Shown: positions 12,082 to 28,357, counted from the stretch's first letter. The stretch: 64,000 nt of DNA from Chaunax sp. Z400 (GCA_037577475.1 JBAGJB010000219.1:434001-498000); one strand, 5' to 3'. A program made the numbers and translations. The notes: a model not told the origin generated them from the letters alone.

Positions 12082-14421
12082 TTTCTACGACCTTCCGTTC
12101 CCGAGATACAGACATTCAAAATATGCCCCTACTGGACATGTCATATCTCGGGAAAGGAAGGTCGCACAGACTCGGGACACAGACTGGTGTTCTCAGAGAC
12201 CACATAAACCCCTAGATGGACGTTGGTCCCGAGTCTCTACGACCTTCCGTTTCCGAGATACACACATTCACTATAGGCGAACCAAACCCCATTCACTTCA
12301 ATGGGAAAATAAACTTGAGTATAACTCGGGAACGGAAGGTCGTAGAGACTCGGGACCCTGATCCGTCGGACATAATTCGTGGTCTCTGAAAACGCCAGAC
12401 TTCTCCCCGAGTCTCTACGACCTTCCGTTCCCGAGATACAAACATTCCAAAAATCACCAAAAATACATGTCATATCTCGGGAACCGTAAGTCGTAGAGAC
12501 TCGGTTTACCTGCTGGCGTTCTTGGAGACCCCATAAAACCATTGAAAGAGCTTATCCCCGAGTCTCTACGACCTTCCGTTCCCGAGATAGAGACATTCAA
12601 AATACGCCCCTACTGGACATGTCATATCTCGGGAAAGGAAGGTAGCACAGACTCGGGACAAAGACTGGTGTTCTCAGAGACCACATAAACCCCTAGACGG
12701 ACGTTGGTCCCGAGTCTCTACGACCTTCCGTTTCCGAGATACACACATTCACTATAGGCGAACCAAACACCATTCACTTCAATGGGAAAATAAACTTGAG
12801 TATAACTCAGGAACGGAAGGTCGTAGAGACTCGGGACCCTGATCCGTCTGACATAATTCGTGGTCTCTGAACACGCCAGACTTCTCCCCGAGTCTCTACG
12901 ACCTTCCGTTCCCGAGATAAAGACATTCAAAATACGCCCCTATTGGACATGTCATATCTCGGGAAAGGAAGGTAGCACAGACTCGGGACAAAGACTGGTG
13001 TTCTCAGAGACCACATAAACCCCTAGACGGACGTTGGTCCCGAGTCTCTACGACCTTCCGTTTCCGAGATACACACATTCACTATAGGCGAACCAAACCC
13101 CATTCACTTCAATGGGAAAATAAACTTGAGTATAACTCGGGAACGGAAGGTCGTAGAGACTCGGGACCCTGATCCGTCGGACATAATTCGTGGTCTCTGA
13201 ACACGCCAGACTTCTCCCCGAGTCTCTACGACCTTCCGTTCCCGAGATACAAACATTCCAAAAATCACAAAAAATACGTGTCATATCTCGGGAACCGTAA
13301 GTCGTAGAGACTCGGTTTACCTGCTGGCGTTCTTGGAGACCCCATAAAACCATTGAAAGAGCTTATCCCCGAGTCTCTACGACCTTCCGTTCAAAAGTTA
13401 CCAACCCGGGTAGGCCCCGATTGAGTTTTTATCCCCTTAACCCTAAACCTAACCCTAACCCTAACCCCTAACCCACACTTGTCCGCGAGTCTCTACGACC
13501 TTCCGTTCCCGAGATACAGACATTCAAAATACGCCCCTACTGGACATGTCATATCTCGGGAAAGGAAGGTAGCACAGACTCGGGACAAAGACTGGTGTTC
13601 TCAGAGACCACATAAACCCCTAGACGGACGTTGGTTCCGAGTCTCTACGACCTTCCGTTTCCGAGATACACACATTCACTATAGGCGAACCAAACCCCAT
13701 TCACTTCAATGGGAAAATAAACTTGAGTATAACTCGGGAACGGAAGGTCGTAGAGACTCGGGACCCTGATCCGTCTGACATAATTCGTGGTCTCTGAACA
13801 CGCCAGACTTCTCCCCGAGTCTCTACGACCTTCCGTTCCCGAGATACAGACATTCAAAATACGCCCCTATTGGACATGTCATATCTCGGGAAAGGAAGGT
13901 AGCACAGACTCGGGACAAAGACTGGTGTTCTCAGAGACCACATAAACCCCTAGACGGACGTTGGTCCGGAGTCTCTACGATCTTCCGTTTCCGAGATACA
14001 CATATTCACTATAGGCGAACCAAACCCCATTCACTTCAATGGGAAAATAAACTTGAGTATGACTCGGGAACGGAAGGTCGTAGAGACTCGGGACCCTGAT
14101 CCGTCGGACATAATTCGTGGTCTCTGAACACGACAGACTTCTCCCCGAGTCTCTACGACCTTCCGTTCCCGAGATACAAACATTCCAAAAATCATCAAAA
14201 TACATGTCATATCTCGGGAACCGTAAGTCGTAGAGACTCGGTTTACCTGCTGGCATTCTTGGAGACCCCATAAAACCGTTGAAAGAGCTTATCCCTGAGT
14301 CTCTACGACATTCCGTTCAAAAGTTACCAACCCGGGTAGGGCCCCGATTGAGTTTTTATCCCCTTAACCCTAACCTAACCCTAACCGTAACCCTAACCCC
14401 TAACCCGCACTTGTCCGCGAG
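12082..14421 (+). repeat. 2335-bp higher-order repeat, copy 2
   Basis: Matches 9747-12081 at a 2335-bp offset. Differences seen include AGATAAAGACATTC near 12917 and a 5-bp-longer telomere-like tract in the closing D module (CCCTAACCTAACCC near 14370). Confidence 0.82.
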
Positions 14422-17400
14422 TTTCTACGACCTTCCGTTCCCGAGATACAGACATTCAAAATACGCCCCTACTGGACATGTCATATCTCGGGAAAGGAAG
14501 GTCGCACAGACTCGGGACACAGACTGGTGTTCTCAGAGACCACATAAACCCCTAGATGGACGTTGGTCCCGAGTCTCTACGACCTTCCGTTTCCGAGATA
14601 CACACATTCACTATAGGCGAACCAAACCCCATTCACTTCAATGGGAAAATAAACTTGAGTATAACTCGGGAACGGAAGGTCGTAGAGACTCGGGACCCTG
14701 ATCCGTCGGACATAATTCGTGGTCTCTGAACACGCCAGACTTCTCCCCGAGTCTCTACGACCTTCCGTTCCCGAGATACAAACATTCCAAAAATCACCAA
14801 AAATACATGTCATATCTCGGGAACCGTAAGTCGTAGAGACTCGGTTTACCTGCTGGCGTTCTTGGAGACCCCATAAAACCATTGAAAGAGCTTATCCCCG
14901 AGTCTCTACGACCTTCCGTTCCCGAGATAGAGACATTCAAAATACGCCCCTACTGGACATGTCATATCTCGGGAAAGGAAGGTAGCACAGACTCGGGACA
15001 AAGACTGGTGTTCTCAGAGACCACATAAACCCCTAGACGGACGTTGGTCCCGAGTCTCTACGACCTTCCGTTTCCGAGATACACACATTCACTATAGGCG
15101 AACCAAACACCATTCACTTCAATGGGAAAATAAACTTGAGTATAACTCAGGAACGGAAGGTCGTAGAGACTCGGGACCCTGATCCGTCGGACATAATTCG
15201 TGGTCTCTGAACACGACAGACTTCTCCCCGAGTCTCTACGACCTTCCGTTCCCGAGATACAAACATTCCAAAAATCATCAAAAATACATGTCATATCTCG
15301 GGAACCGTAAGTCGTAGAGACTCGGTTTACCTGCTGGCATTCTTGGAGACCCCATAAAACCGTTGAAAGAGCTTATCCCTGAGTCTCTACGACATTCCGT
15401 TCAAAAGTTACCAACCCGGGTAGGGCCCCGATTGAGTTTTTATCCCCTTAACCCTAACCCTAACCGTAACCCTAACCCCTAACCCGCACTTGTCCGCGAG
15501 TTTCTACGACCTTCCGTTCCCGAGATACAGACATTCAAAATATGCCCCTACTGGACATGTCATATCTCGGGAAAGGAAGGTCGCACAGACTCGGGACACA
15601 GACTGGTGTTCTCAGAGACCACATAAACCCCTAGATGGACGTTGGTCCCGAGTCTCTACGACCTTCCGTTTCCGAGATACACACATTCACTATAGGCGAA
15701 CCAAACCCCATTCACTTCAATGGGAAAATAAACTTGAGTATAACTCGGGAACGGAAGGTCGTAGAGACTCGGGACCCTGATCCGTCGGACATAATTCGTG
15801 GTCTCTGAACACGCCAGACTTCTCCCCGAGTCTCTACGACCTTCCGTTCCCGAGATACAAACATTCCAAAAATCACCAAAAATACATGTCATATCTCGGG
15901 AACCGTAAGTCGTAGAGACTCGGTTTACCTGCTGGCGTTCTTGGAGACCCCATAAAACCATTGAAAGAGCTTATCCCCGAGTCTCTACGACCTTCCGTTC
16001 CCGAGATAGAGACATTCAAAATACGCCCCTACTGGACATGTCATATCTCGGGAAAGGAAGGTAGCACAGACTCGGGACAAAGACTGGTGTTCTCAGAGAC
16101 CACATAAACCCCTAGACGGACGTTGGTCCCGAGTCTCTACGACCTTCCGTTTCCGAGATACACACATTCACTATAGGCGAACCAAACACCATTCACTTCA
16201 ATGGGAAAATAAACTTGAGTATAACTCAGGAACGGAAGGTCGTAGAGACTCGGGACCCTGATCCGTCTGACATAATTCGTGGTCTCTGAACACGCCAGAC
16301 TTCTCCCCGAGTCTCTACGACCTTCCGTTCCCGAGATACAGACATTCAAAATACGCCCCTATTGGACATGTCATATCTCGGGAAAGGAAGGTAGCACAGA
16401 CTCGGGACAAAGACTGGTGTTCTCAGAGACCACATAAACCCCTAGACGGACGTTGGTCCCGAGTCTCTACGACCTTCCGTTTCCGAGATACACACATTCA
16501 CTATAGGCGAACCAAACCCCATTCACTTCAATGGGAAAATAAACTTGAGTATAACTCGGGAACGGAAGGTCGTAGAGACTCGGGACCCTGATCCGTCGGA
16601 CATAATTCGTGGTCTCTGAACACGCCAGACTTCTCCCCGAGTCTCTACGACCTTCCGTTCCCGAGATACAAACATTCCAAAAATCACAAAAAATACGTGT
16701 CATATCTCGGGAACCGTAAGTCGTAGAGACTCGGTTTACCTGCTGGCGTTCTTGGAGACCCCATAAAACCATTGAAAGAGCTTATCCCCGAGTCTCTACG
16801 ACCTTCCGTTCAAAAGTTACCAACCCGGGTAGGCCCCGATTGAGTTTTTATCCCCTTAACCCTAAACCTAACCCTAACCCTAACCCCTAACCCACACTTG
16901 TCCGCGAGTCTCTACGACCTTCCGTTCCCGAGATACAGACATTCAAAATACGCCCCTACTGGACATGTCATATCTCGGGAAAGGAAGGTAGCACAGACTC
17001 GGGACAAAGACTGGTGTTCTCAGAGACCACATAAACCCCTAGACGGACGTTGGTCCCGAGTCTCTACGACCTTCCGTTTCCGAGATACACACATTCACTA
17101 TAGGCGAACCAAACCCCATTCACTTCAATGGGAAAATAAACTTGAGTATAACTCGGGAACGGAAGGTCGTAGAGACTCGGGACCCTGATCCGTCTGACAT
17201 AATTCGTGGTCTCTGAACACGCCAGACTTCTCCCCGAGTCTCTACGACCTTCCGTTCCCGAGATACAGACATTCAAAATACGCCCCTATTGGACATGTCT
17301 TATCTCGGGAAAGGAAGGTAGCACAGACTCGGGACAAAGACTGGTGTTCTCAGAGACCACATAAACCCCTAGACGGACGTTGGTCCCGAGTCTCTACGAC

Positions 17401-20400
17401 CTTCCGTTTCCGAGATACACATATTCACTATAGGCGAACCAAACCCCATTCACTTCAATGGGAAAATAAACTTGAGTATGACTCGGGAACGGAAGGTCGT
17501 AGAGACTCGGGACCCTGATCCGTCGGACATAATTCGTGGTCTCTGAACACGACAGACTTCTCCCCGAGTCTCTACGACCTTCCGTTCCCGAGATACAAAC
17601 ATTCCAAAAATCATCAAAAATACATGTCATATCTCGGGAACCGTAAGTCGTAGAGACTCGGTTTACCTGCTGGCGTTCTCGGAGACCCCATAAAACCGTT
17701 GAAAGAGCTTATCCCTGAGTCTCTACGACATTCCGTTCAAAAGTTACCAACCCGGGTAGGGCCCCGATTGAGTTTTTATCCCCTTAACCCTAACCCTAAC
17801 CGTAACCCTAACCCCTAACCCGCACTCGTCCGCGAGTTTCTACGACCTTCCGTTCCCGAGATACAGACATTCAAAATACGCCCCTACTGGACATGTCATA
17901 TCTCGGGAAAGGAAGGTCGCACAGACTCGGGACACAGACTGGTGTTCTCAGAGACCACATAAACCCCTAGATGGACGTTGGTCCCGAGTCTCTACGACCT
18001 TCCGTTTCCGAGATACACACATTCACTATAGGCGCACCAAACCCCATTCACTTCAATGGGAAAATAAACTTGAGTATAACTCGGGAACGGAAGGTCGTAG
18101 AGACTCGGGACCCTGATCCGTCGGACATAATTCGTGGTCTCTGAACACGCCAGACTTCTCCCCGAGTCTCTACGACCTTCCGTTCCCGAGATACAGACAT
18201 TCCAAAAATCATCAAAAATACATGTCATATCTCGGGAACCGTAAGTCGTAGAGACTCGGTTTACCTGCTGGCGTTCTTGGAGACCCCATAAAACCATTGA
18301 AAGAGCTTATCCCTGAGTCTCTACGACATTCCGTTCAAAAGTTACCAACCCGGGTAGGGCCCCGATTGAGTTTTTATCCCCTTAACCCTAACCCTAACCG
18401 TAACCCTAACCCCTAACCCGCACTTGTCCGCGAGTTTCTACGACCTTCCGTTCCCGAGATACAGACATTCAAAATACGCCCCTACTGAACATGTCATATC
18501 TCGGGAAAGGAAGGTCGCACAGACTCGGGACAAAGACTGGTGTTCTCAGAGACCACATAAACCCCTAGACGGACGTTGGTCCCGAGTCTCTACGACCTTC
18601 CGTTTCCCAGATACACACATTCACTATAGGCGAACCAAACCCCATTCACTTCAATGGGAAAATAAACTTGAGTATAACTCGGGAACGGAAGGTCGTAGAT
18701 ACTCGGGACCCTGATCCGTCGGACATAATTCGTGGTCTCTGAACACGCCAGACTTCTCCCCGAGTCTCTACGACCTTCCGTTCCCGAGATACAGACATTC
18801 AAAATACGCCCCTATTGGACATGTCATATCTCGGGAAAGGAAGGTAGCACAGACTCGGGACAAAGACTGGTGTTCTCAGAGACAACATAAACCCCTAGAC
18901 GGACGTTGGTCCCGAGTCTCTACGACCTTCCGTTTCCGAGATACACATATTCACTATAGCGAACCAAACCCCATTCACTTCAATGGGAAAATAAACTTGA
19001 GTATGACTCGGGAACGGAAGGTCGTAGAGACTCGGGACCCTGATCCGTCGGACATAATTCGTGGTCTCTGAACACGCCAGACTTCTCCCCGAGTCTCTAC
19101 GACCTTCCGTTCCCGAGATACAAACATTCCAAAAATCACCAAAAATACATGTCATATCTCGGGAACCGTAAGTCGTAGAGACTCGGTTTACCTACTGGCA
19201 TTCTTGGAGACCCCATAAAACCATTGAAAGAGCTTATCCCCGAGTCCCTACGACCTTCCGTTCCCGAGATAGAGACATTCAAAATACGCCCCTACTGGAC
19301 ATGTCATATCTCGGGAAAGGAAGGTAGCACAGACTCGGGACAAAGACTGGTGTTCTCAGAGACCACATAAACCCCTACACGGACGTTGGTCCCGAGTCTC
19401 TACGACCTTCCGTTTCCGAGATACACACATTCACTATAGGCGAACCAAACCCCATTCACTTCAATGGGAAAATAAACTTGAGTATAACTCGGGAACGGAA
19501 GGTCGTAGAGACTCGGGACCCTGATCCGTCTGACATAATTCGTGGTCTCTGAAGACGCCAGACTTCTCCCCGAGTCTCTACGACCTTCCGTTCCCGAGAT
19601 ACAGATATTCAAAATACGCCCCTATTGGACATGTCATATCTCGGGAAAGGAAGGTAGCACAAACTCGGGACAAAGACTGGTGTTCTCAGAGACCACATAA
19701 ACCCCTAGACGGACGTTGGTCCCGAGTCTCTACGACCTTACGTTTCCGAGATACACACATTCACTATAGGCGAACCAAACCCCATTCACTGCAATGGGAA
19801 AATAAACTTGAGTATAACTCGGGAACGGAAGGTCGTAGAGACTCGGGACCCTGATCCGTCGGACATAATTCGTGGTCTCTGAACACGCCAGACTTCTCCC
19901 CGAGTCTCTACGACCTTCCGTTCCCGAGATACAGACATTCAAAATACGCCCCTACTGGACATGTCATATCTCGGGAAAGGAAGGTAGCACAGACTCGGGA
20001 CAAAGACTGGTGTTCTCAGAGACCACATAAACCCCTAGATGGACGTTGGTCCCGAGTCTCTACGACCTTCCGTTTCCGAGATACACACATTCACTATAGG
20101 CGCACCAAACCCCATTCACTTCAATGGGAAAATAAACTTGAGTATAACTCGAGAACGGAAGGTCGTAGAGACTCGGGACCCTGATCCGTCTGACATTATT
20201 CGTGGTCTCTGAACACGCCAGACTTCTCCCCGAGTCTCTACGACCTTCCGTTCCCGAGATACAGACATTCAAAATACGCCCCTATTGGACATGTCATATC
20301 TCGGGAAAGGAAGGTAGCACAGACTCGGGACAAAGACTGGTGTTCTCAGAGACCACATAAACCCCTAGACGGACGTTGGTCCCGAGTCTCTACGACCTTC

Positions 20401-23400
20401 CGTTTCCAAGATACACATATTCACTATAGGCGAACCAAACCCCATTCACTTCAATGGGAAAATAAACTTGAGTATGACTCGGGAACGGAAGGTCGTAGAG
20501 ACTCGGGACCCTGATCCGTCGGACATAATTCGTGGTCTCTGAACACGACAGACTTCTCCCCGAGTCTCTACGACCTTCCGTTCCCGAGATACAAACATTC
20601 CAAAAATCATCAAAAATACATGTCATATCTCGGGAACCGTAAGTCGTAGAGACTCGGTTTACCTGCTGGCGTTCTTGGAGACCCCATAAAACCGTTGAAA
20701 GAGCTTATCCCTGAGTCTCTACGACATTCCGTTCAAAAGTTACCAACCCGGGTAGGGCCCCGATTGAGTTTTTATCCCCTTAACCCTAACCCTAACCGTA
20801 ACCCTAACCCCTAACCCGCACTTGTCCGCGAGTTTCTACGACCTTCCGTTCCCGAGATACAGACATTCAAAATACGCCCCTACTGGACATGTCATATCTC
20901 GGGAAAGGAAGGTCGCACAGACTCGGGACACAGACTGGTGTTCTCAGAGACCACATAAACCCCTAAATGGACGTTGGTCCCGAGTCTCTACGACCTTCCG
21001 TTTCCGAGATACACACATTCACTATAGGCGAACCAAACCCCATTCACTTCAATGGGAAAATAAACTTGAGTATAACTCGGGAACGGAAGGTCGTAGAGAC
21101 TCGGGACCCTGATCCGTCGGACATAATTCGTGGTCTCTGAACACGCCAGACTTCTCCCCGAGTCTCTACGACCTTCCGTTCCCGAGATACAAACATTCCA
21201 AAAATCACAAAAAATACGTGTCATATCTCGGGAACCGTAAGTCGTAGAGACTCCGTTTACCTGCTGGCGTTCTTGGAGACCCCATAAAACCATTGAAAGA
21301 GCTTATCCCCGAGTCTCTACGACCTTCCGTTCAAAAGTTACCAACCCGGGTAGGACCCCGATTGAGTTTTTATCCCCTTAACCCTAACCCTAACCCTAAC
21401 CCCTAACCCACACTTGTCCGCGAGTTTCTACGACCTTCCGTTCCCGAGATACAGACATTCAAAATACGCCCCTACTGGACATGTCATATCTCGGGAAAGG
21501 AAGGTCGCACAGACTCGGGACAAAGACTGGTGTTCTCAGAGACCACATAAACCCCTAGATGGACGTTGGTCCCGAGTCTCTACGACCTTCCGTTTCCGAG
21601 ATACACACATTCACTATAGGCGCACCAAACCCCATTCACTTCAATGGGAAAATAAACTTGAGTATAACTCGAGAACGGAAGGTCGTAGAGACTCGGGACC
21701 CTGATCCGTCTGACATTATTCGTGGTCTCTGAACACGCCAGACTTCTCCCCGAGTCTCTACGACCTTCCGTTCCCGAGATACAGACATTCAAAATACGCC
21801 CCTACTGGACATGTCATATCTCGGGAAAGGAAGGTAGCACAGACTCGGGACAAAGACTGGTGTTCTCAGAGACCACATAAACCCCTAGACGGACGTTGGT
21901 CCCGAGTCTCTACGACCTTCCGTTTCCGAGATACACACATTCACTATAGGCGAACCAAACCCCATTCACTTCAATGGGAAAATAAACTTGAGTATAACTC
22001 GGGAACGGAAGGTCGTAGAGACTCGGGACCCTGATCCGTCTGACATAATTCGTGGTCTCTGAACACGCCAGACTTCTCCCCGAGTCTCTACGACCTTCCG
22101 TTCCCGAGATACAGACATTCAAAATACGCCCTTATTGGACCTGTCATATCTCGGGAAAGGAAGGTAGCACAGAATCGGGACAAAGACTGGTCTTCTCAGA
22201 GACCACATAAACCCCTAGACGGACGTTGGTCCCGAGTCTCTACGACCTTCCGTTTCCGAGATACACATATTCACTATAGGCGAACCAAACCCCATTCACT
22301 TCAATGGGAAAATAAACTTGAGTATGACTCGGGAACGGAAGGTCGTAGAGACTCGGGACCCTGATCCGTCGGACATAATTCGTGGTCTCTGAACACGACA
22401 GACTTCTCCCCGAGTCTCTACGACCTTCCGTTCCCGAGATACAAACATTCCAAAAATCATCAAAAATACATGTCATATCTCGGGAACCGTAAGTCGTAGA
22501 GACTCGGTTTACCTGCTGGCGTTCTTGGAGACCCCATAAAACCATTGAAAGAGCTTATCCCTGAGTCTCTACGACATTCCGTTCAAAAGTTACCAACCCG
22601 GGTAGGGCCCCGATTGAGTTTTTATCCCCTTAACCCTAACCCTAACCGTAACCCTAACCCCTAACCCGCACTTGTCCGCGAGTTTCTACGACCTTCCGTT
22701 CCCGAGATACAGACATTCAAAATACGCCCCTACTGGACATGTCATATCTCGGGAAAGGAAGGTCGCACAGACTCGGGACAAAGACTGGTGTTCTCAGAGA
22801 CCACATAAACCCCTAGACGGACGTTGGTCCCGAGTCTCTACGACCTTCCGTTTCCCAGATACACACATTCACTATAGGCGAACCAAACCCCATTCACTTC
22901 AATGGGAAAATAAACTTGAGTATAACTCGGGAACGGAAGGTCGTAGAGACTCGGGACCCTGATCCGTCGGACATAATTCGTGGTCTCTGAACACGCCAGA
23001 CTTCTCCCCGAGTCTCTACGACCTTCCGTTCCCGAGATACAAACATTCCAAAAATCACCAAAAATACATGTCATATCTCGGGAACCGTAAGTCGTAGAGA
23101 CTCGGTTTACCTGCTGGCGTTCTTGGAGACCCCATAAAACCATTGAAAGAGCTTAGCCCCGAGTCTCTACGACCTTCCGTTCCCGAGATAGAGACATTCA
23201 AAATACGCCCCTACTGGACATGTCATATCTCGGGAAAGGAAGGTAGCACAGACTCGGGACAAAGACTGGTGTTCTCAGAGACCACATAAACCCCTAGACG
23301 GACGTTGGTCCCGAGTCTCTACGACCTTCCGTTTCCGAGATACACACATTCACTATAGGCGCACCAAACCCCATTCACTTCAATGGGAAAATAAACTTGA

Positions 23401-26400
23401 GTATAACTCGAGAACGGAAGGTCGTAGAGACTCGGGACCCTGATCCGTCTGACATTATTCGTGGTCTCTGAACACGCCAGACTTCTCCCCGAGTCTCTAC
23501 GACCTTCCGTTCCCGAGATACAGACATTCAAAATACGCCCCTACTGGACATGTCATATCTCGGGAAAGGAAGGTAGCACAGACTCGGGACAAAGACTGGT
23601 GTTCTCAGAGACCACATAAACCCCTAGACGGACGTTGGTCCCGAGTCTCTACGACCTTCCGTTTCCGAGATACACACATTCACTATAGGCGAACCAAACC
23701 CCATTCACTTCAATGGGAAAATAAACTTGAGTATAACTCGGGAACGGAAGGTCGTAGAGACTCGGGACCCTGATCCGTCTGACATAATTCGTGGTCTCTG
23801 AACACGCCAGACTTCTCCCCGAGTCTCTACGACCTTCCGTTCCCGAGATACAGACATTCAAAATACGCCCTTATTGGACCTGTCATATCTCGGGAAAGGA
23901 AGGTAGCACAGAATCGGGACAAAGACTGGTGTTCTCAGAGACCACATAAACCCCTAGACGGACGTTGGTCCCGAGTCTCTACGACCTTCCGTTTCCGAGA
24001 TACACATATTCACTATAGGCGAACCAAACCCCATTCACTTCAATGGGAAAATAAACTTGAGTATGACTCGGGAACGGAAGGTCGTAGAGACTCGGGACCC
24101 TGATCCGTCGGACATAATTCGTGGTCTCTGAACACGACAGACTTCTCCCCGAGTCTCTACGACCTTCCGTTCCCGAGATACAAACATTCCAAAAATCATC
24201 AAAAATACATGTCATATCTCGGGAACCGTAAGTCGTAGAGACTCGGTTTACCTGCTGGCGTTCTTGGAGACCCCATAAAACCATTGAAAGAGCTTATCCC
24301 TGAGTCTCTACGACATTCCGTTCAAAAGTTACCAACCCGGGTAGGGCCCCGATTGAGTTTTTATCCCCTTAACCCTAACCCTAACCGTAACCCTAACCCC
24401 TAACCCGCACTTGTCCGCGAGTTTCTACGACCTTCCGTTCCCGAGATACAGACATTCAAAATACGCCCCTACTGGACATGTCATATCTCGGGAAAGGAAG
24501 GTCGCACAGACTCGGGACAAAGACTGGTGTTCTCAGAGACCACATAAACCCCTAGACGGACGTTGGTCCCGAGTCTCTACGACCTTCCGTTTCCCAGATA
24601 CCCACATTCACTATAGGCGAACCAAACCCCATTCACTTCAATGGGAAAATAAACTTGAGTATAACTCGGGAACGGAAGGTCGTAGAGACTCGGGACCCTG
24701 ATCCGTCGGACATAATTCGTGGTCTCTGAACACGCCAGACTTCTCCCCGAGTCTCTACGACCTTCCGTTCCCGAGATACAAACATTCCAAAAATCACCAA
24801 AAATACATGTCATATCTCGGGAACCGTAAGTCGTAGAGACTCGGTTTACCTGCTGGCGTTCTTGGAGACCCCATAAAACCATTGAAAGAGCTTAGCCCCG
24901 AGTCTCTACGACCTTCCGTTCCCGAGATAGAGACATTCAAAATACGCCCCTACTGGACATGTCATATCTCGGGAAAGGAAGGTAGCACAGACTCGGGACA
25001 AAGACTGGTGTTCTCAGAGACCACATAAACCCCTAGACGGACGTTGGTCCCGAGTCTCTACGACCTTCCGTTTCCGAGATACACACATTCACTATAGGCG
25101 AACCAAACCCCATTCACTTCAAAGGGAAAATAAACTTGAGTATAACTCGGGAACGGAAGGTCTTAGAGACTCGGGACCCTGATCCGTCTGAAATAATTCG
25201 TGGTCTCTGAACATGCCAGACTTCTCCCCGAGTCTCTACGACCTTCCGTTCCCGAGATACAGACGTTCAAAATACGCCCCTACTGGACATGTCATATCTC
25301 GGGAAAGGAAGGTCGCACAGACTCGGGACAAAGACTGGTGTTCTCAGAGACCACATAAACCCCTAGATGGACATTGGTCCCGAGTCTCTACGACCTTCCG
25401 TTCCCGAGATACAGACATTCAAAATACGCCCCTACTGGACATGTCATATCTCGGGAAAGGAAGGTAGCACAGACTCGGGACAAAGACTGGTGTTCTCAGA
25501 GACCACATAAACCCCTAGACGAACGTTGGTCCCGAGTCTCTACGACCTTCCGTTTCCGAGATACACACATTCACTATAGGTGAACCAAACCCCATTCACT
25601 TCAATAGGAAAATAAACTTGAGTATAACTCGGGAACGGAAGGTCGTAGAGACTCGGGACCCTGATCCGTCGGACATAATTCGTGGTCTCTGAACACGCCA
25701 GACTTCTCCCCGAGTCTCTACGACCTTCCGTTCCCGAGATACAAACATTCCAAAAATCACAAAAAATACGTGTCATATCTCGGGAACCGTAAGTCGTAGA
25801 GACTCGGTTTACCTGCTGGCGTTCTTGGAGACCCCATAAAACCATTGAAAGAGCTTATCCCCGAGTCTCTACGACCTTCCGTTCAAAAGTTACCAACCCG
25901 GGTAGGACCCCGATTGAGTTTTTATCCCCTTAACCCTAAACCTAACCCTAACCCTAACCCCTAACCCACACTTGTCCGCGAGTTTCTACGACCTTCCGTT
26001 CCCTAGATACAGACATTCAAAATACGCCCCTACTGGACATGTCATATCTCGGGAAAGGAAGGTAGCACAGACTCGGGACAAAGACTGGTGTTCTCAGAGA
26101 CCACATAAACCCCTAGATGGACGTTGGTCCCGAGTCTCTACGACCTTCCGTTTCCGAGATACACACATTCACTATAGGCGAACCAAACCCCATTCACTTC
26201 AATGGGAAAATAAACTTGAGTATAACTCGGGAACGGAAGGTCGTAGAGACTCGGGACCCTGATCCGTCGGACATAATTCGTGGTCTCTGAACACGCCAGA
26301 CTTCTCCCCGAGTCTCTACGACCTTCCGTTCCCGAGATACAAACATTCCAAAAATCACAAAAAATACGTGTCATATCTCGGGAACCGTAAGTCGTAGAGA

Positions 26401-28357
26401 CTCGGTTTACCTGCTGGCGTTCTTGGAGACCCCATAAAACCATTGAAAGAGCTTAGCCCCGAGTCTCTACGACCTTCCGTTCCCGAGATAGAGACATTCA
26501 AAATACGCCCCTACTGGACATGTCATATCTCGGGAAAGGAAGGTAGCACAGACTCGGGACAAAGACTGGTGTTCTCAGAGACCACATAAACCCCTAGACG
26601 GACGTTGGTCCCGAGTCTCTACGACCTTCCGTTTCCGAGATACACACATTCACTATAGGCGCACCAAACCCCATTCACTTCAATGGGAAAATAAACTTGA
26701 GTATAACTCGAGAACGGAAGGTCGTAGAGACTCGGGACCCTGATCCGTCTGACATTATTCGTGGTCTCTGAACACGCCAGACTTCTCCCCGAGTCTCTAC
26801 GACCTTCCGTTCCCGAGATACAGACATTCAAAATACGCCCCTACTGGACATGTCATATCTCGGGAAAGGAAGGTAGCACAGACTCGGGACAAAGACTGGT
26901 GTTCTCAGAGACCACATAAACCCCTAGACGGACGTTGGTCCCGAGTCTCTACGACCTTCCGTTTCCGAGATACACACATTCACTATAGGCGAACCAAACC
27001 CCATTCACTTCAATGGGAAAATAAACTTGAGTATAACTCGGGAACGGAAGGTCGTAGAGACTCGGGACCCTGATCCGTCTGACATAATTCGTGGTCTCTG
27101 AACACGCCAGACTTCTCCCCGAGTCTCTACGACCTTCCGTTCCCGAGATACAGACATTCAAAATACGCCCTTATTGGACCTGTCATATCTCGGGAAAGGA
27201 AGGTAGCACAGAATCGGGACAAAGACTGGTGTTCTCAGAGACCACATAAACCCCTAGACGGACGTTGGTCCCGAGTCTCTACGACCTTCCGTTTCCGAGA
27301 TACACATATTCACTATAGGCGAACCAAACCCCATTCACTTCAATGGGAAAATAAACTTGAGTATGACTCGGGAACGGAAGGTCGTAGAGACTCGGGACCC
27401 TGATCCGTCGGACATAATTCGTGGTCTCTGAACACGACAGACTTCTCCCCGAGTCTCTACGACCTTCCGTTCCCGAGATACAAACATTCCAAAAATCATC
27501 AAAAATACATGTCATATCTCGGGAACCGTAAGTCGTAGAGACTCGGTTTACCTGCTGGCGTTCTTGGAGACCCCATAAAACCATTGAAAGAGCTTATCCC
27601 TGAGTCTCTACGACATTCCGTTCAAAAGTTACCAACCCGGGTAGGGCCCCGATTGAGTTTTTATCCCCTTAACCCTAACCCTAACCGTAACCCTAACCCC
27701 TAACCCGCACTTGTCCGCGAGTTTCTACGACCTTCCGTTCCCGAGATACAGACATTCAAAATACGCCCCTACTGGACATGTCATATCTCGGGAAAGGAAG
27801 GTCGCACAGACTCGGGACAAAGACTGGTGTTCTCAGAGACCACATAAACCCCTAGACGGACGTTGGTCCCGAGTCTCTACGACCTTCCGTTTCCCAGATA
27901 CCCACATTCACTATAGGCGAACCAAACCCCATTCACTTCAATGGGAAAATAAACTTGAGTATAACTCGGGAACGGAAGGTCGTAGAGACTCGGGACCCTG
28001 ATCCGTCGGACATAATTCGTGGTCTCTGAACACGCCAGACTTCTCCCCGAGTCTCTACGACCTTCCGTTCCCGAGATACAAACATTCCAAAAATCACCAA
28101 AAATACATGTCATATCTCGGGAACCGTAAGTCGTAGAGACTCGGTTTACCTGCTGGCGTTCTTGGAGACCCCATAAAACCATTGAAAGAGCTTAGCCCCG
28201 AGTCTCTACGACCTTCCGTTCCCGAGATAGAGACATTCAAAATACGCCCCTACTGGACATGTCATATCTCGGGAAAGGAAGGTAGCACAGACTCGGGACA
28301 AAGACTGGTGTTCTCAGAGACCACATAAACCCCTAGACGAACGTTGGTCCCGAGTCT

